This document shows positions 20,306 through 30,173 of a DNA stretch of 64,000 nucleotides, in pieces; within the stretch, counting starts at the first letter, position 1, and each line of letters begins with the position of its first letter. A program made the translations under genes and the position numbers. The notes under the pieces were generated by a model. The model had not been told where the DNA came from, made no database searches, and saw only the letters and a program-made list of their open reading frames with translations. The stretch is taken from assembly GCA_946811185.2 (NCBI GenBank), contig OX328105.1, forward strand, positions 48,794,845-48,858,844, read 5' to 3'. Source of the stretch: Hippopus hippopus. Lineage: Eukaryota; Mollusca; Bivalvia; Cardiida; Cardiidae.

Positions 20306-20440
20306 GTCTTTGATCTGTCTTGTCCAATCAATATTTAGCAAGATATACAAGCAAAAACAGCCACGAATTGGCAATGTGTGGGTCTTTTTATCTCCACTTA
20401 ATATGTCATTTATAGCAAAAGAAGGTTTACTCTACATCCC
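20305..20440. other. Unassigned spacer
   Basis: Short non-repetitive interval with no feature. Confidence 0.4.
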
Positions 20441-20888
20441 TTTGCCACTCAACATATTATTAGACTGTACAAATTGAAAGCATTTGCAGACAATATAAAT
20501 GTGGCTCAAATAATGATGGAATATTGTTCTTTGAAATAGTAGAAAACATGAATGGCAAGAGAAAATGCTGGCTACCAGCATTTTCTTGTTTTCCTACATT
20601 GTTTTCAAAAGCTTATTTTCTTCAAGGCTGTGACAACTCAGGATTGTGAGGTAAAGGATTTAACTCTTTACCAAACAACAAAATTGTAGACCAGTCCAAA
20701 TTGAAAGCATTTGCAGACGACAAAATAGATATGGCTCAAAAATTGAAAATTGTTTTGAGAAGAGTAGAAAACATTGCTGGAAAAGGAGAAAATGCTGGTT
20801 ACCAACATTTTCTCCTTTTCCTACAATGTTTTCAAAAGGCTTCTTTCTCAGGGTCGTTAAAAGTCAGGATTGTGTGGTAAAGAGTTAA
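20441..20888 (-). mobile_element. Two abutting reverse FBM copies sharing TTAA 20659-20662
   Basis: 20441-20662 has one arm shortened (GAATGGCAAGAGAAAATGCT). 20659-20888 is nearly intact (GGAAAAGGAGAAAATGCTGG) and ends GTGGTAAAGAGTTAA. Confidence 0.83.
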
Positions 20889-21192
20889 GCATACAGTCAT
20901 ATGCACTCAGAAAAATATCTTTATCTCAGTTCTCTAATCCTCCATGTCTTAGAGATATTAAAATTTGACCTACTGCCAAACACACCCATGTGTACGAGTT
21001 TATGGGACAGTGATCTAACTGCATTCAAATTCTTTTCAAATATTGCAAGGTCAGCCTTTTATTGGTGCATTGTGATCTTATTCTATTCACATACACTGAA
21101 CGTGTAAAATTATGCAAGGTCAGGGCCATCACTGGTGCAACTTTAGTTCTATGTAAATGCAACTAATTGAATGACTTGTGCATTATGTCAAT
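20888..21192. other. Unassigned sequence
   Basis: No recognised repeat or exon. Confidence 0.4.
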
Positions 21193-21193
21193 C

Positions 21194-21404
21194 TTAACCC
21201 TTTATCATACAATCCCAAATTTTAACAACCCTGAAAAAGAATGATCTTGAAATATTGTGGGAAAAGGAGAAAATGCTGGTAACCAGCATTTTCTCTTTTT
21301 TCCACGATGTTTTCTACCCTACCAAAGACAGATATCATCATTCCAGATACACTTATTTTGTCATCTGCAAATGGCCTAATCCTAAATATTGTCATTTGTT
21401 AAAC
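21194..21404 (+). mobile_element. FBM copy
   Basis: TTAACCCTTTATCATACAAT start, core 21255-21312 with centre GGTAACC, right end ATTTGTTAAA. Confidence 0.8.
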
Positions 21405-21799
21405 CCAACTGACTTTTTCTAGAAATTAGACCTTAACAATTCGATATATTGAGGTTGTTCTAGACCAGGAATGTCTCAGCAAAGTAGACTGTGTTGATCA
21501 AAGATCAGACTGCATATTTTGTGCAGTCTGATCTTGATCTACACTGCCTGCAAAGGCAACCAAAGTGGTGAATGGCACTTTAAGGCTGAACTCTTAGAGT
21601 GCAAAATAAACACAACAGATTTTTCAGTCTAGAAACAAGACCTGAACAAATTGGAATACTTAGGTTGTTCTAGTCCAGGGACGTCTCAGCAAAGCATACA
21701 GTGTAGATCAAAGATCAGACTGCACATTTTGTGCAGTCTGATCTTGATGTACCCTCGCCGCAAAGGCAACCAAAGTTTTGAAAAGGCTTTAAGGGTAAA
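21404..21799 (+). mobile_element. Tandem pair of GAC-family MITEs
   Basis: Two head-to-tail copies, cores at 21490-21545 and 21700-21755 (AAAGATCAGACTGCA...TGCAGTCTGATCTTGAT). Both carry GGTTGTTCTAG and GCAAAGGCAACCAAAG. The junction near 21591 reads GGCTGAACTCTTAGAG. Confidence 0.8.
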
Positions 21800-21969
21800 C
21801 ATTGCTTTAGTCTCATTACTGCCATAGCTTAATTACTCAATTGATGTGTTTCCAGACAATCTGTACTAAGCTTGGGCTCTGTCATGCCATGCCTCAGGAC
21901 ACTCCCATGACAAGCCAGAGCTACAATTCAGGATTGATCCTATGACCTCTGGATTACTTATCCATAACT

Positions 21970-22440
21970 GTAACTCTTTACCACATAACAAAAGTTTAGT
22001 TTTGTCTAAATTGAAAGCTGTAATTGAAGATGTAATTGAATTGTAACTCAGGAGATTATTCCCGTCATTCAAATGGTAGAAAACATTGTGGGAAAAGACG
22101 AAAATGCTGTTACCAACATTTTCCCCTTTCCAACAATGTTTTCAAAAGGTCTACTCCTACGGGTTATCAATATTTAGGATTTTGCTGCAGAGGGTTTATC
22201 TTACCCTTTTTTTTACCAGAAAACAAAATTTTAGTTTTGATCAAATTGAAAGCAGTTGAAGACATCAAATAAATAATGGCTCATTTATAGCTGGACTTGT
22301 CTTTGAAAGAGTAGAAAACATTGTGTGGAAAAAGGAGAAAATGCTGTTGACCAGCATTTTCTCCTTTTCCTACACTGCTTTCAAATGCTTTAGTCCTCAG
22401 GGTCGTAAAATACAAGATTATTTGGCAAAGGATTGATAAA
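21970..22440 (-). mobile_element. Two reverse FBM copies in tandem
   Basis: 21970-22200 has a damaged apex (ATGCTGTTACCAACAT). 22205-22440 keeps good arms but has apex GCTGTTGACCAGC. Confidence 0.75.
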
Positions 22441-22664
22441 TCAATCTTAAACCATAAAGAATGGTACTCACAGCTGCTTTGTGAGTAGGATATCAATGTA
22501 TCATAATGACTTGTTGACCCAGAGCTTTCCCTAATTTTGTATCGCAATCCTCTGTACTTCAGTCTTTGGTCCTTTCTGGTCTATGTAGAGGTCACAAATT
22601 TACTATCACAACCTATAGAAATAAAATACATGTATGCTTAATATAACATGTAATATTATGATTT
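22440..22664. other. Unassigned sequence
   Basis: No supported feature. Confidence 0.4.
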
Positions 22665-23068
22665 TTTTTGCCACTGTTGTTGACACCTCCTCCACCCCAC
22701 TGCCACGGCCATGTTTTTTGACAGATCAAAATTTCGCGAGCACTTTTTGAGAAGGGTCACCCAAGGAACATTTCTGTGAAATTATTTCAAAATCTGACCA
22801 GCGGTTTCAGAGGAGAAGATTTTTAAAGAATTTCTTAGGAAATTCCATTTGGTTGCCATGGCAACCAGAGTATTTGATGGAATCAAATTCTGTGAACAAT
22901 TATTAAAGAGGACCTCCCAAGGAACATTCCACCCAAGTTTGGTCCAAATCGGCCCAGTGGTTTAGGAGGAGAAGATGTTTAAAGAAATTGTTGACGACGG
23001 ACGTCGGACGACGGACACAGGGTGATACAAAAAGCTCCCCTTGAGCATGTTGTGCTCAGGTGAGCTAA
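22665..23068 (+). mobile_element. Pearl-like element G, 3' part
   Basis: Has the GGTTGCCATGGCAACCAGAG motif, an ACGGACG tract (22994-23015), and the 3' end GAGCATGTTGTGCTCAGGTGAGCTAA with its hairpin and CTAA. The 5' GAGGGCC end is absent. The right flank is half a FBM, so it probably inserted in one. Confidence 0.68.
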
Positions 23069-23240
23069 AAAGGAAAAGAAGAGAATACTGTGTACCAGCC
23101 TTTTCTCTTTCCTCAATGTTTTTCATCCTTTCGAGAGAAAGTGCATGTACCATCATTTGAGTTACAACGAATTGGCCATCTGCAAGTGCTTTTAACACTG
23201 ACATGTCTAAAATTTGTTGTTTAGTTAAGAGTTGATACTG
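23069..23240 (+). mobile_element. FBM right half
   Basis: AAAAGGAAAAGAAGAGAATA ... CTAAAATTTGTTGTTTAGTT. The left half is not found upstream of element G. Confidence 0.62.
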
Positions 23241-23324
23241 GACTAGGAATATGAAGATCACAATGAATGCTCTGTATAGTCTGATCTAATTTACTGATTC
23301 AGCAATTCTAAAACATAACTCTTT

Positions 23325-23673
23325 ACCAAAGAATTAACAATATCAAAATGACCGAGGGCAATTTAAAGCCTTATGAAAACATTGTTTAAGCATAGGGCAC
23401 CTTAATGCAGATTCCTGTAACATCGCCTTTCATCGCCAAAAAACGTACGGATTTAGCTAAGACACAGATAACCCATAATCAATTGGCCGATAGATGACAG
23501 TTCCCCACATCAATAACGGATTACCCGTGTCTTAGCCGATATCATAAGATGAAAGGCGATGTTACACAAATCCCATTCTCCCAAAAAAGGAGAAGATACT
23601 GGTAACAAGCATTTTACCATTCCCACAATGTTTTCTACCCTACCAAAGACAAACTGCTTCATGTTAGCAACAT
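23325..23673 (+). mobile_element. FBM copy split by another foldback MITE
   Basis: The left arm (to about 23415) and right arm (from about 23580, GGAGAAGATACTGGTAACAA) flank the 151 bp element at 23416-23566. The 3' end is cut off by the FBM that starts at 23674. Confidence 0.65.
23416..23566. mobile_element. 151 bp inverted-repeat MITE
   Basis: TGTAACATCGCCTTTCATC at the left end is exactly inverted at 23548-23566. Inner stretches (TAGCTAAGACACAGATAACC versus the inverse of GATTACCCGTGTCTTAGCC) extend the hairpin through most of the element. Confidence 0.83.
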
Positions 23674-23902
23674 TTAACCCTTTACCAAATGGCATAATTT
23701 TAGACCTATCCAAATTGAAAGCATTTGCAGACGACAATTTTGTAGTGGCTCAAATGAAGCAATTTTTCTTTGAAAGGGTAGAAAACTTTGTGGGAAAGGG
23801 AGAAAATGCTGGTTACCAGCATTTTCTCCTTTTCCCACAATGTTTTCAAAAGGCTCCTTCCTCAGGGTCGTAAAAAGTTGTCATTGTGTGGTAAAGGGTT
23901 AA
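23674..23902 (-). mobile_element. FBM full-length copy
   Basis: 229 bp between TTAA motifs. Reverse orientation with centre GGTTACC and ending GTGTGGTAAAGGGTTAA. A further right-end fragment of a + copy (23903-23968) abuts it. Confidence 0.88.
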
Positions 23903-24279
23903 TTTGTCATCTGCAATTGCTTGCAATTTGTTTAAGTCTAAGATTTTGCCTTTTAGTAAAGAGTTGAGTTTACAGTGATTTTGACCATATCTGTAAGAAA
24001 AAAGTCCAATAAATCAAGGTACAAAATGTATATAAACAATAAAACTGTTTACTTAATATGCAGGAATTTTAATAACCTTTTCTACAGCTCTGAACAATCA
24101 TAAACTTCAATCAGTCAGTTTCACCTGTTTTAAAACATGTAATCATACATGTACGTTTGTTGAATAGACAAACAGTGTGATATACAAACAAAATGGTATT
24201 TTTCAAATTTGTAAATGTGGTATACAAACAAAAACAGGTAAAAATTACAAAAAGAACAAGCATTTGAAGGAAAGGAAGC

Positions 24280-24370
24280 TACAATATCTAAATCTGAATA
24301 GAAAACATTTTGGGAAAAGGAGCAATTTTTTGCAACAAGTAATAGCTCCTTTTTCCTAAAGGTTTTGAAA
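24280..24370. mobile_element. FBM core with altered arms
   Basis: GAAAACATTTTGGGAAAAGG then AGC, paired with GCTCC then TTTTTCC. GGAGC/GCTCC replaces the usual GGAGA/TCTCC on both sides. Confidence 0.55.
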
Positions 24371-24539
24371 CACTGTTTTTTGCAGAGACATAAAATGCTG
24401 TTACTGAGTGATAACAACTCAAAACACATTATTTCAATGACATGGCTATTTCAGCTGAACAAAAAAGGTGGGAGCAAAGATTATCAAGTGAAGATTTAAT
24501 CCTTATTTCTCTTGTGACTTACTGACCATTTAACTCTTT

Positions 24540-24984
24540 ACCACAAAATCCCCAGTTTCAACAACCCTTAGGTTGGAATCTCCAAGAAAACATTGCGGGA
24601 AAAGGAGAAAATGCTGGAAACCAGCATTTTCTCCTTTTCCCACAATGTTTTTTTTCCATGTGATCAAAGACAGAAATCATTATTTTAGCCACTTTTATTG
24701 TGTTGTCTGTGAATGACTCTGATTTGGTCTTGTCTAAAATTTTGTAATGTAGAAAAAGAGTTAAACCTTTACCACACAGCAAAATTTTGTCCGTACTGAA
24801 GGAATTTACAGAGGACAATTTAATTTTTTTTTCAAATAATGGTATTTATTTTTGAATGGGTAGAAAACATTATAGGAAAAGGTGAAAATGTTGGTTACTA
24901 GCATTTTCTCCTTTTCCCATGATGTTTTCAATAGGGATTTTCTTCAGGGCTTTTTAAAGTCAGGATTGTGTGGTAAGGAGTTAA
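24540..24984. mobile_element. FBM pair, tail to tail, sharing TTAA 24761-24764
   Basis: 24540-24764 is + with centre GGAAACC. 24761-24984 is reverse with apex GTTGGTTACTAGC. Opposite orientations meet at one TTAA. Confidence 0.82.
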
Positions 24985-24994
24985 ACCCATTGCA

Positions 24995-25213
24995 TTGATT
25001 GAATTTGCGTTTATTTATCGTCGCCACCGGTTGCCCATATGGGCGACGCCCCCTGAAGGCTGTTAGTATTGTTACAGGGGATAGTGCAGATACAGGACGA
25101 AACCCATCTTAAGTTACGCCTGGTTCTTTTACGTGCTCGGTGTATAGCATCGTCACACAGGACCTCGGTTTAACGTCTCATCCGAAAGACTATTAGTAAT
25201 TTTAGATGGCCAG
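24995..25213 (-). mobile_element. tRNA-derived SINE (family 1), 5'-truncated, perfect 8 bp TSD
   Basis: Reverse copy of the SINE at 15719 (ATTTGCGTTTATTTATCG... GGTTTAACGTCTCATCCG... AGATGGCCAG), lacking the tRNA-like head. CCATTGCA at 24987-24994 and 25214-25221 is an exact target duplication. 5' truncation with a clean TSD indicates LINE-type retroposition. Confidence 0.87.
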
Positions 25214-25427
25214 CCATTGCAGTATAAATAAGGCAATTTTATACCTCTATGGTAAACTGACCTTTTGCAAACACTAGAAATATATAGCAATTATTACTCT
25301 TTATCATGTTTCCATGACATCCTCAAAAGTTTTTTTCCTTTCTCAATTTCTCATCCATGTCACTTGAAATACAACTGTTAAAATGTATATAACTGGATCT
25401 CTGCAGATTTCCATGAACTGTATGGGG

Positions 25428-25656
25428 TTAATTCTTCACCATATGACAAAATTTCAGACTGCTCAAACTTGAAAGCATTTGCAGATGACACAGTCACTGT
25501 GGCTCAAATAAAGGGACTTGATTTTGATAGGGTAGAAAACATTGTGGGAAAAAGGAGAAAATGCAGGTAACGTGCATTTTCTCCTTTTCCCACAATGATT
25601 TAAAAGTCTTCTTTCTCAGGGCGTTTCAAACTTGGGATTGTGTGGTAAAGGGTCAA
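25428..25656 (-). mobile_element. FBM copy
   Basis: Reverse orientation, arms intact but apex changed (GCAGGTAACGTGC). It ends TGTGGTAAAGGGTCAA. Confidence 0.8.
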
Positions 25657-25787
25657 CTGACTCTTCTTCATACAAAGAAAACTCATGATGAACCAAGTTC
25701 AACTAATATCACCAACCTTTCATAAACATTGGGGAAAAAAGTAGAAAACTACTCAAAATGAATTTAAATCTCTAAGCCTAAACCCTT

Positions 25788-25997
25788 TACCATACAATCC
25801 AGACTTTTTACAAATTCAGGAAAGAAAGTTTTAGAAAACATTATGGCAAAAGGAGAAAATGCTGGTCACCAGCATTTTCTCCTTTTCCCAAAATATTTTC
25901 TACCCTTTCAAAAGCAAATTTCAATTCTTGAGTCACATATATTTTTTGCGTGCAGATGCTTTCAATTTGAACAAGCCTAAAATTTTGCCACTGTGGT
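25788..25997 (+). mobile_element. FBM copy
   Basis: AAACCCTTTACCATACAATC; core near 25840-25905 with centre GGTCACC. The extreme right end is lost. Confidence 0.75.
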
Positions 25998-26162
25998 ACA
26001 ATCAAGTTTCTTGTAACCTTTCATTTTACTCTTTATTTGGAAAAAACCAGGAGTTTTCTAAACAGGTATTGGGTAAATATTACACCTTCTTATTGACATA
26101 ATGAAATGGTTATTTGTGCAGAACACATATTCAGTCATCTTGACCATACCGCAAACATAAGC

Positions 26163-26393
26163 TTAGCTCAGTGAAAAGGGGGTTTAATGCATTTGCAGAA
26201 AGTAGTGACCTACGGTAAGTCAGCCTGCGCAATCCAAAACTTTTGCTACTGGTAAATTTTCTGCATGTAAAGGGATCAGTCCTTCTCATGATTCAGTTTG
26301 ACAAGATAGATTTCAAGGATCCATAATTATGTGACGACTTGTTTGGTGCAATGTATCATGGAGATGCATTAAACCCCCTTTTACTAAAGCATT
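26163..26393. mobile_element. MITE with AAAAGGGGGTTTAATGCAT termini
   Basis: Left GTGAAAAGGGGGTTTAATGC is inverted at the right end (GCATTAAACCCCCTTTTAC). The body includes GTCAGCCTGCGCAATCC and GGATCCATAATTATGTGA. Related copies are at 28454-29434, 59352-59614 and 62226-62474. Confidence 0.78.
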
Positions 26394-26493
26394 GGTCACA
26401 TTATAACAGTATAACAAAGGAGAAATATTTAGAGGAAAGGATAATGGAAAACACAGTGGGGAAGAATAGAATACAGTAGCTTGCTTTTCTATT

Positions 26494-26762
26494 TGTTTAC
26501 ATGGTGTTTAATGAATGCCCTATTTTTAGTTATATCACTGCAGCCAGTGCATCTATCCATGCTATCCCAGTGTTTCTCTTACCAGTACTTTTCATTAATC
26601 ATTCCCCCAAGCCACTGGCTGCTTTCCCATACAAGCATCGTCAAAACTGTGATCAGCTGCGAGAGAGGAATGATCTTGTTGCAATGGTTATCATCAATCC
26701 TTGGACAGAAATTGGCAGAGCTAGGGATTCAAACCAGCCACCCCTGGTTTCAAGCCCTGTCT
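26494..26762 (-). mobile_element. tRNA-derived SINE (family 2)
   Basis: ATGGTGTTTAATGAATGCCC ... GAGAGAGGAATGATC ... ATTGGCAGAGCTAGGGATTC; the inverted B box is GATTCAAACC. It abuts a FBM at 26763. Confidence 0.72.
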
Positions 26763-26991
26763 TTAACCCTTTACCACATGATCCCGAGTTTAAACGACCC
26801 TGAGGAAGAAGCCTTTTGAAAACATTGTGGGAAAAGGAGGAAATGCTGGTAACCAGCATTTCCTCCTTTTCCCACAATGCTTTCAAACCTTTTAGAGACA
26901 AATTCCATCATTTGAGTCCTACTTAAATTGTCATCTGGAAATGCTTTCAATTTGGACAGGTTTTCATTTTTGTCGTGTGGGAAAGGGTTAA
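26763..26991 (+). mobile_element. FBM copy with a co-varying arm change
   Basis: TTAACCCTTTACCACATGAT to GGGAAAGGGTTAA. In the palindrome (26818-26884) the left arm reads GGAGGAAATGC and the right GCATTTCCTCC, where the family has GGAGAAAATGC and GCATTTTCTCC. One base changed in each arm and pairing is kept. Confidence 0.88.
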
Positions 26992-26999
26992 ATTGTGAT

Positions 27000-27175
27000 A
27001 ACAAATGGCTGAAAACTTCAGTTCCACTCATTTACCTGCGGAACTCAGGGTAGGCTAAAGTCTAAGTCTGATTTGTCATGTTTTAAAAGAAACAGGAAGT
27101 TTCAATACTACTTGACTTTTCAATTAACAAAAAAATGCATTGTAGATAATATCAAATTGAAGTAAACATGCAGCT
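27000..27175. other. Unassigned spacer
   Basis: No feature recognised. Confidence 0.4.
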
Positions 27176-27486
27176 TTGGTTGGTTTGTTTGTCTAGTGTT
27201 AAATGCCAATTTTAACATTAGTTCAGTTATATGTTAGTGGCCAGTAAACCTATCCATGCTTTCTGGAGTTTCTTTTAACAGCATTTTGCACAGTATTCTT
27301 TCCAAGCCACTGACTGTTTTCCCAAATAACCATCATCAAAACAATGATCAGCAGTGAGAGAGGAATGAATCCTGTCACAATGAGTATCATTAATCCTTGG
27401 ATAGAAATTGGCCAAGCTCAGAATTGAACCAGCAACTCCCTGCCCTCAAGTCCTATACACTACCAGCAGAGCTATCTGGCTCAGCT
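27176..27486 (-). mobile_element. tRNA-derived SINE (family 2), longest copy
   Basis: GTTGGTTTGTTTGTCTAGTG tail side, body CCAAGCCACTGACTG and GAGAGAGGAATGAATCCTGT. The tRNA-like head, read on the reverse strand, starts GAGCCAGATAGCTCTGCTGG (A box); the B box is GTTCAATTC. Confidence 0.75.
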
Positions 27487-27574
27487 CAGATATGCAGCAA
27501 ATGGCTTGGAAAATATCTTAATTCAGTGATGGAAAGTCATCATAAAGTGTTATTTAGTAAATGTCAAGCATTCT

Positions 27575-27921
27575 GCCCTTTTTTCACCCTGTCGAAGATT
27601 AATCTTATCATTTGAACCATATTTGACTTGCACAAAATGCTTTCAAATTGAACAGGGGCACATTTCACTAAACTGCGTACGCACGAAATATGCGTACGCA
27701 ATTTTTGCAAGTAAGCATTAAGTCTGAAAACAAGTTTCACTGAACTACGTAACTTTACCATTTTATTAAGAATTTGGGTAACATTACGCCACTTCGTATG
27801 TTTGAGTAAAGTAGGGATCCTACGTGTGTTTTTTCAATCCCCCAAAATTTGGCGTAAATCTACGCAGTTTGTTGAAATGGACCCCAGGTCTCTAGAATTC
27901 TGTCATCTAGGAAAAAGTTGA
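27575..27921 (+). mobile_element. FBM right half split by a MITE
   Basis: TTTTTCACCCTGTCGAAGAT... CAAAATGCTTTCAAATTGAA is interrupted at 27655-27885 and resumes GGTCTCTAGAATTCTGTCAT. The left half is missing. Confidence 0.65.
27655..27885. mobile_element. 231 bp MITE with GGGG(T/C)(C/A)CATTTCA termini
   Basis: Left GGGGCACATTTCACTAAACT GCGTA is inverted at the right end (TACGCAGTTTGTTGAAATGG ACCCC). It also has an internal hairpin GCGTACGCAC...GTGC at 27675-27700 (TGCGTACGCACGAAATATGC). Confidence 0.8.
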
Positions 27922-28378
27922 CCCTTTACCACACAGTCCCAACTTTTAACAACCCTGAGAAAGAAAGCTCTTGAAAACATTATGGGAAAAGGAGAAAGTG
28001 CTAGTCTAGTAACCAGCATTTTCTCCTTTTCCCACAATGTGTTCTACCATTCCAAATAAAAATTTCAATTCTTGAGTCACAGTTATTTTACCATAGATTC
28101 AAATGCTTTCAATCAGAGCAAGTCTGAAATTTTGTAGTTTCGTAAAGGCAGTTAACACTTTACCACACAATCCCGAGTTTTAACGACCCTGAAGAAAAAG
28201 GTTTTTGAAAACATTGTAGGAAAAGGAGAAAATGCTGGTAACCAGCATTTTCTCCTTTTCCCACAATGTTTTCTACCCTATCAAAGACAGCTCATCATTT
28301 GAGCTACATTTAGTTTGTTGTCTGCATATGCTATCAACTTGGACTAGTCTAAAATTGTAACGTCTGGTAAAGAGTTAA
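27918..28378 (+). mobile_element. Two tandem + FBM copies sharing TTAA 28152-28155
   Basis: 27918-28155 has an apex expanded by a CTAGT repeat (GTGCTAGTCTAGTAACCAGC). 28152-28378 is near consensus. Confidence 0.85.
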
Positions 28379-28478
28379 AGCGGCTTTTTTAGATTAAAAT
28401 TTTGTTTGTTGTGACTCAGAATTTCTTGTAAAACACTGATCAGTACTAGGTACGAGTCGTGCTCTGTTAAAAGGGGTT

Positions 28479-28927
28479 TAAGCCTTTACCACATGAGAAA
28501 AATTTGGGCTTGTCCAAATTGAAAACATTTGCAGACACCAATTTAACTTTTTACCACACAAGAAAAATTTCAATCCGTCTAACTTGAAAGCAATTGCACA
28601 TGACAATATAAATGTGGCCTAGATAATGGAATTTGTCTCTGATAGGATAGAAAACATTGTGGGAAAAGGAGAAAATGCTGGTTACCAGCATTTTCTCCTT
28701 TTCCCACAATGTTTACAAAAGGCCTCTTTCTCAGGGTCGTTAAGTCAGGATTGTGTGGTAAAGAGTTAAATGAGCTCTTATGATGGAATTTGTCTTTGAT
28801 AGGGTAGAAAACATTGTGGGAAAAGGAGAAAATGCTGGTTACCAGCATTTTCTCCTTTTCCCACAATGTTTTCAAAAGACTACTTTTTTTGGGTCTTTAA
28901 AAGTCGGGATTGTGTGGAAAAGCGTTC
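28479..28927 (-). mobile_element. FBM cluster, three reverse copies
   Basis: 28479-28546 is an outer-arm fragment. 28543-28769 is full length. 28766-28927 lacks its outer arm but has a perfect 67 bp palindrome at 28807-28873 with central T. Confidence 0.87.
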
Positions 28928-29013
28928 ATACACATCTGTGGTGTATGATACCAAGCAAGACATCACATAATTATAGTATCATAAAATATATTTTGTCTAA
29001 CAAGAACTGACTG

Positions 29014-29279
29014 CCGGGCCAGGTAGCTCAGTGGTTAGCGTATCCCTCTTGTGAATGGTGCTTGTGTGCTCGATACCTGGTAGAGGCAAACTTTCTTTCC
29101 GCCGTTTTTTTGTCTCTCACCTCTGATGGATGTGAGAAAGTAGTCATTGACTTGGAAAGAAAGCTGTATCAGTACTGGTATGAGAAAGCCAGGAAGCACA
29201 TGCGTAGGTGCACTGACCACCGTGTTAGTACCTAAGCTGTTAAAACAGCGTTAAACTCCAATACAATCAATCAATCAAC
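29014..29279 (+). mobile_element. tRNA-derived SINE (family 3) with 9 bp TSD
   Basis: The head CCGGGCCAGGTAGCTCAGTG has an A box and GCTCGATACCTGG a B-box-like segment; the body has CAGTACTGGTATGAGAAAGC and the tail is AATCAATCAATCAAC. AACTGACTG at 29005-29013 and 29280-29288 is an exact duplication. A reverse copy lies at 37052-37323. Confidence 0.87.
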
Positions 29280-29434
29280 AACTGACTGCATCATGAGGTA
29301 GACTTGTCCTTAGACATGCAAAAAATTTAAAAATAGCAAAAATTATCTACCCATATCAGCCTGTGCTAACTGCGAGGGCTGACATGGGTCAATATTTTTT
29401 TGTATTAAATCCCCTTTCCACAGAGCATGGCTCA

Positions 29435-29874
29435 TTTCTATGAATATGAAAAAGTTAAGGTGTGCATCATATGTGTTTTCCTTGTAGAAACTAGACAGTT
29501 TCACGTGGTAAAACTGTGCATTTTTTGTGGTTGCTTACCGAGACTGCTGTTTCTAACTAGGGAACTCCATCTATTTTCATGAGACAAGATATCACTGTAC
29601 CGATTTGGATAAAATTACAGTAAGGAAATACCGCATTTTTTTTTCACAGCTCTATATTGATATCCATTCTTCTGAATCAAAATAACCAAACCCATCTTCT
29701 TACTGTAGCATATGATACAGCACTTATCCCCATTAAACTTCATCTATTACCTTCTTCATTTAACCTGACCCAGGTCAACATCATTTACATAAATTAATAT
29801 TCTATTTTTATCCTCGGCATCACTCGGCATATGTCCCTAATGGCCATGGAAATATTTCGTACTGTATGTGCAAA
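29435..29874. other. Unassigned sequence
   Basis: Includes a T run at 29635-29645. No exon or repeat end was recognised. Confidence 0.4.
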
Positions 29875-30086
29875 TTAACGCTTAGCTTGCTAGATAAGTA
29901 AATTGAAACTTTCCAGTCAATCGTAAAAAAAGCAAATAATGCAATTTCAAATTTATTTTTTGGGGAAAATATCTCCTCATCGGACAGTGTAGATCCAAGA
30001 TCAGACTGCACGTTCTGTGCAGTCTGATCTTGATCCACACTGACCACAAAAGCGCCTTGAGTTGCGCTTAGTAGGCTAAGGGTTAA
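29875..30086 (+). mobile_element. GAC-family MITE, full length
   Basis: TTAACGCTTAGCTTGCTAGA to GTAGGCTAAGGGTTAA, 212 bp. Core 29985-30040 (GTGTAGATCCAAGATCAGAC ... GTCTGATCTTGATCCACAC). Confidence 0.83.
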
Positions 30087-30173
30087 ATTGGTTGCCTGTG
30101 TATATAAGTACCTTCCCGTGTTTATATAAAACTTCCCTAATAATCGTCAGAGTTCTATTTATATGCCTACTTA

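Larger units (their letters stand above)
28454..29434. mobile_element. GGGGTTTAA-type MITE broken by FBM copies and a SINE
   Basis: The left end CGAGTCGTGCTCTGTTAAAA GGGG runs to TTAA at 28479; the body resumes at about 28928 (ACCAAGCAAGACATCACATA) and, after a SINE at 29014-29279, continues to the right end CAGAGCATGGCTCA. The first FBM insertion point is the TTAA inside GGGGTTTAATGCAT, as expected for a TTAA-specific insertion. Confidence 0.75.
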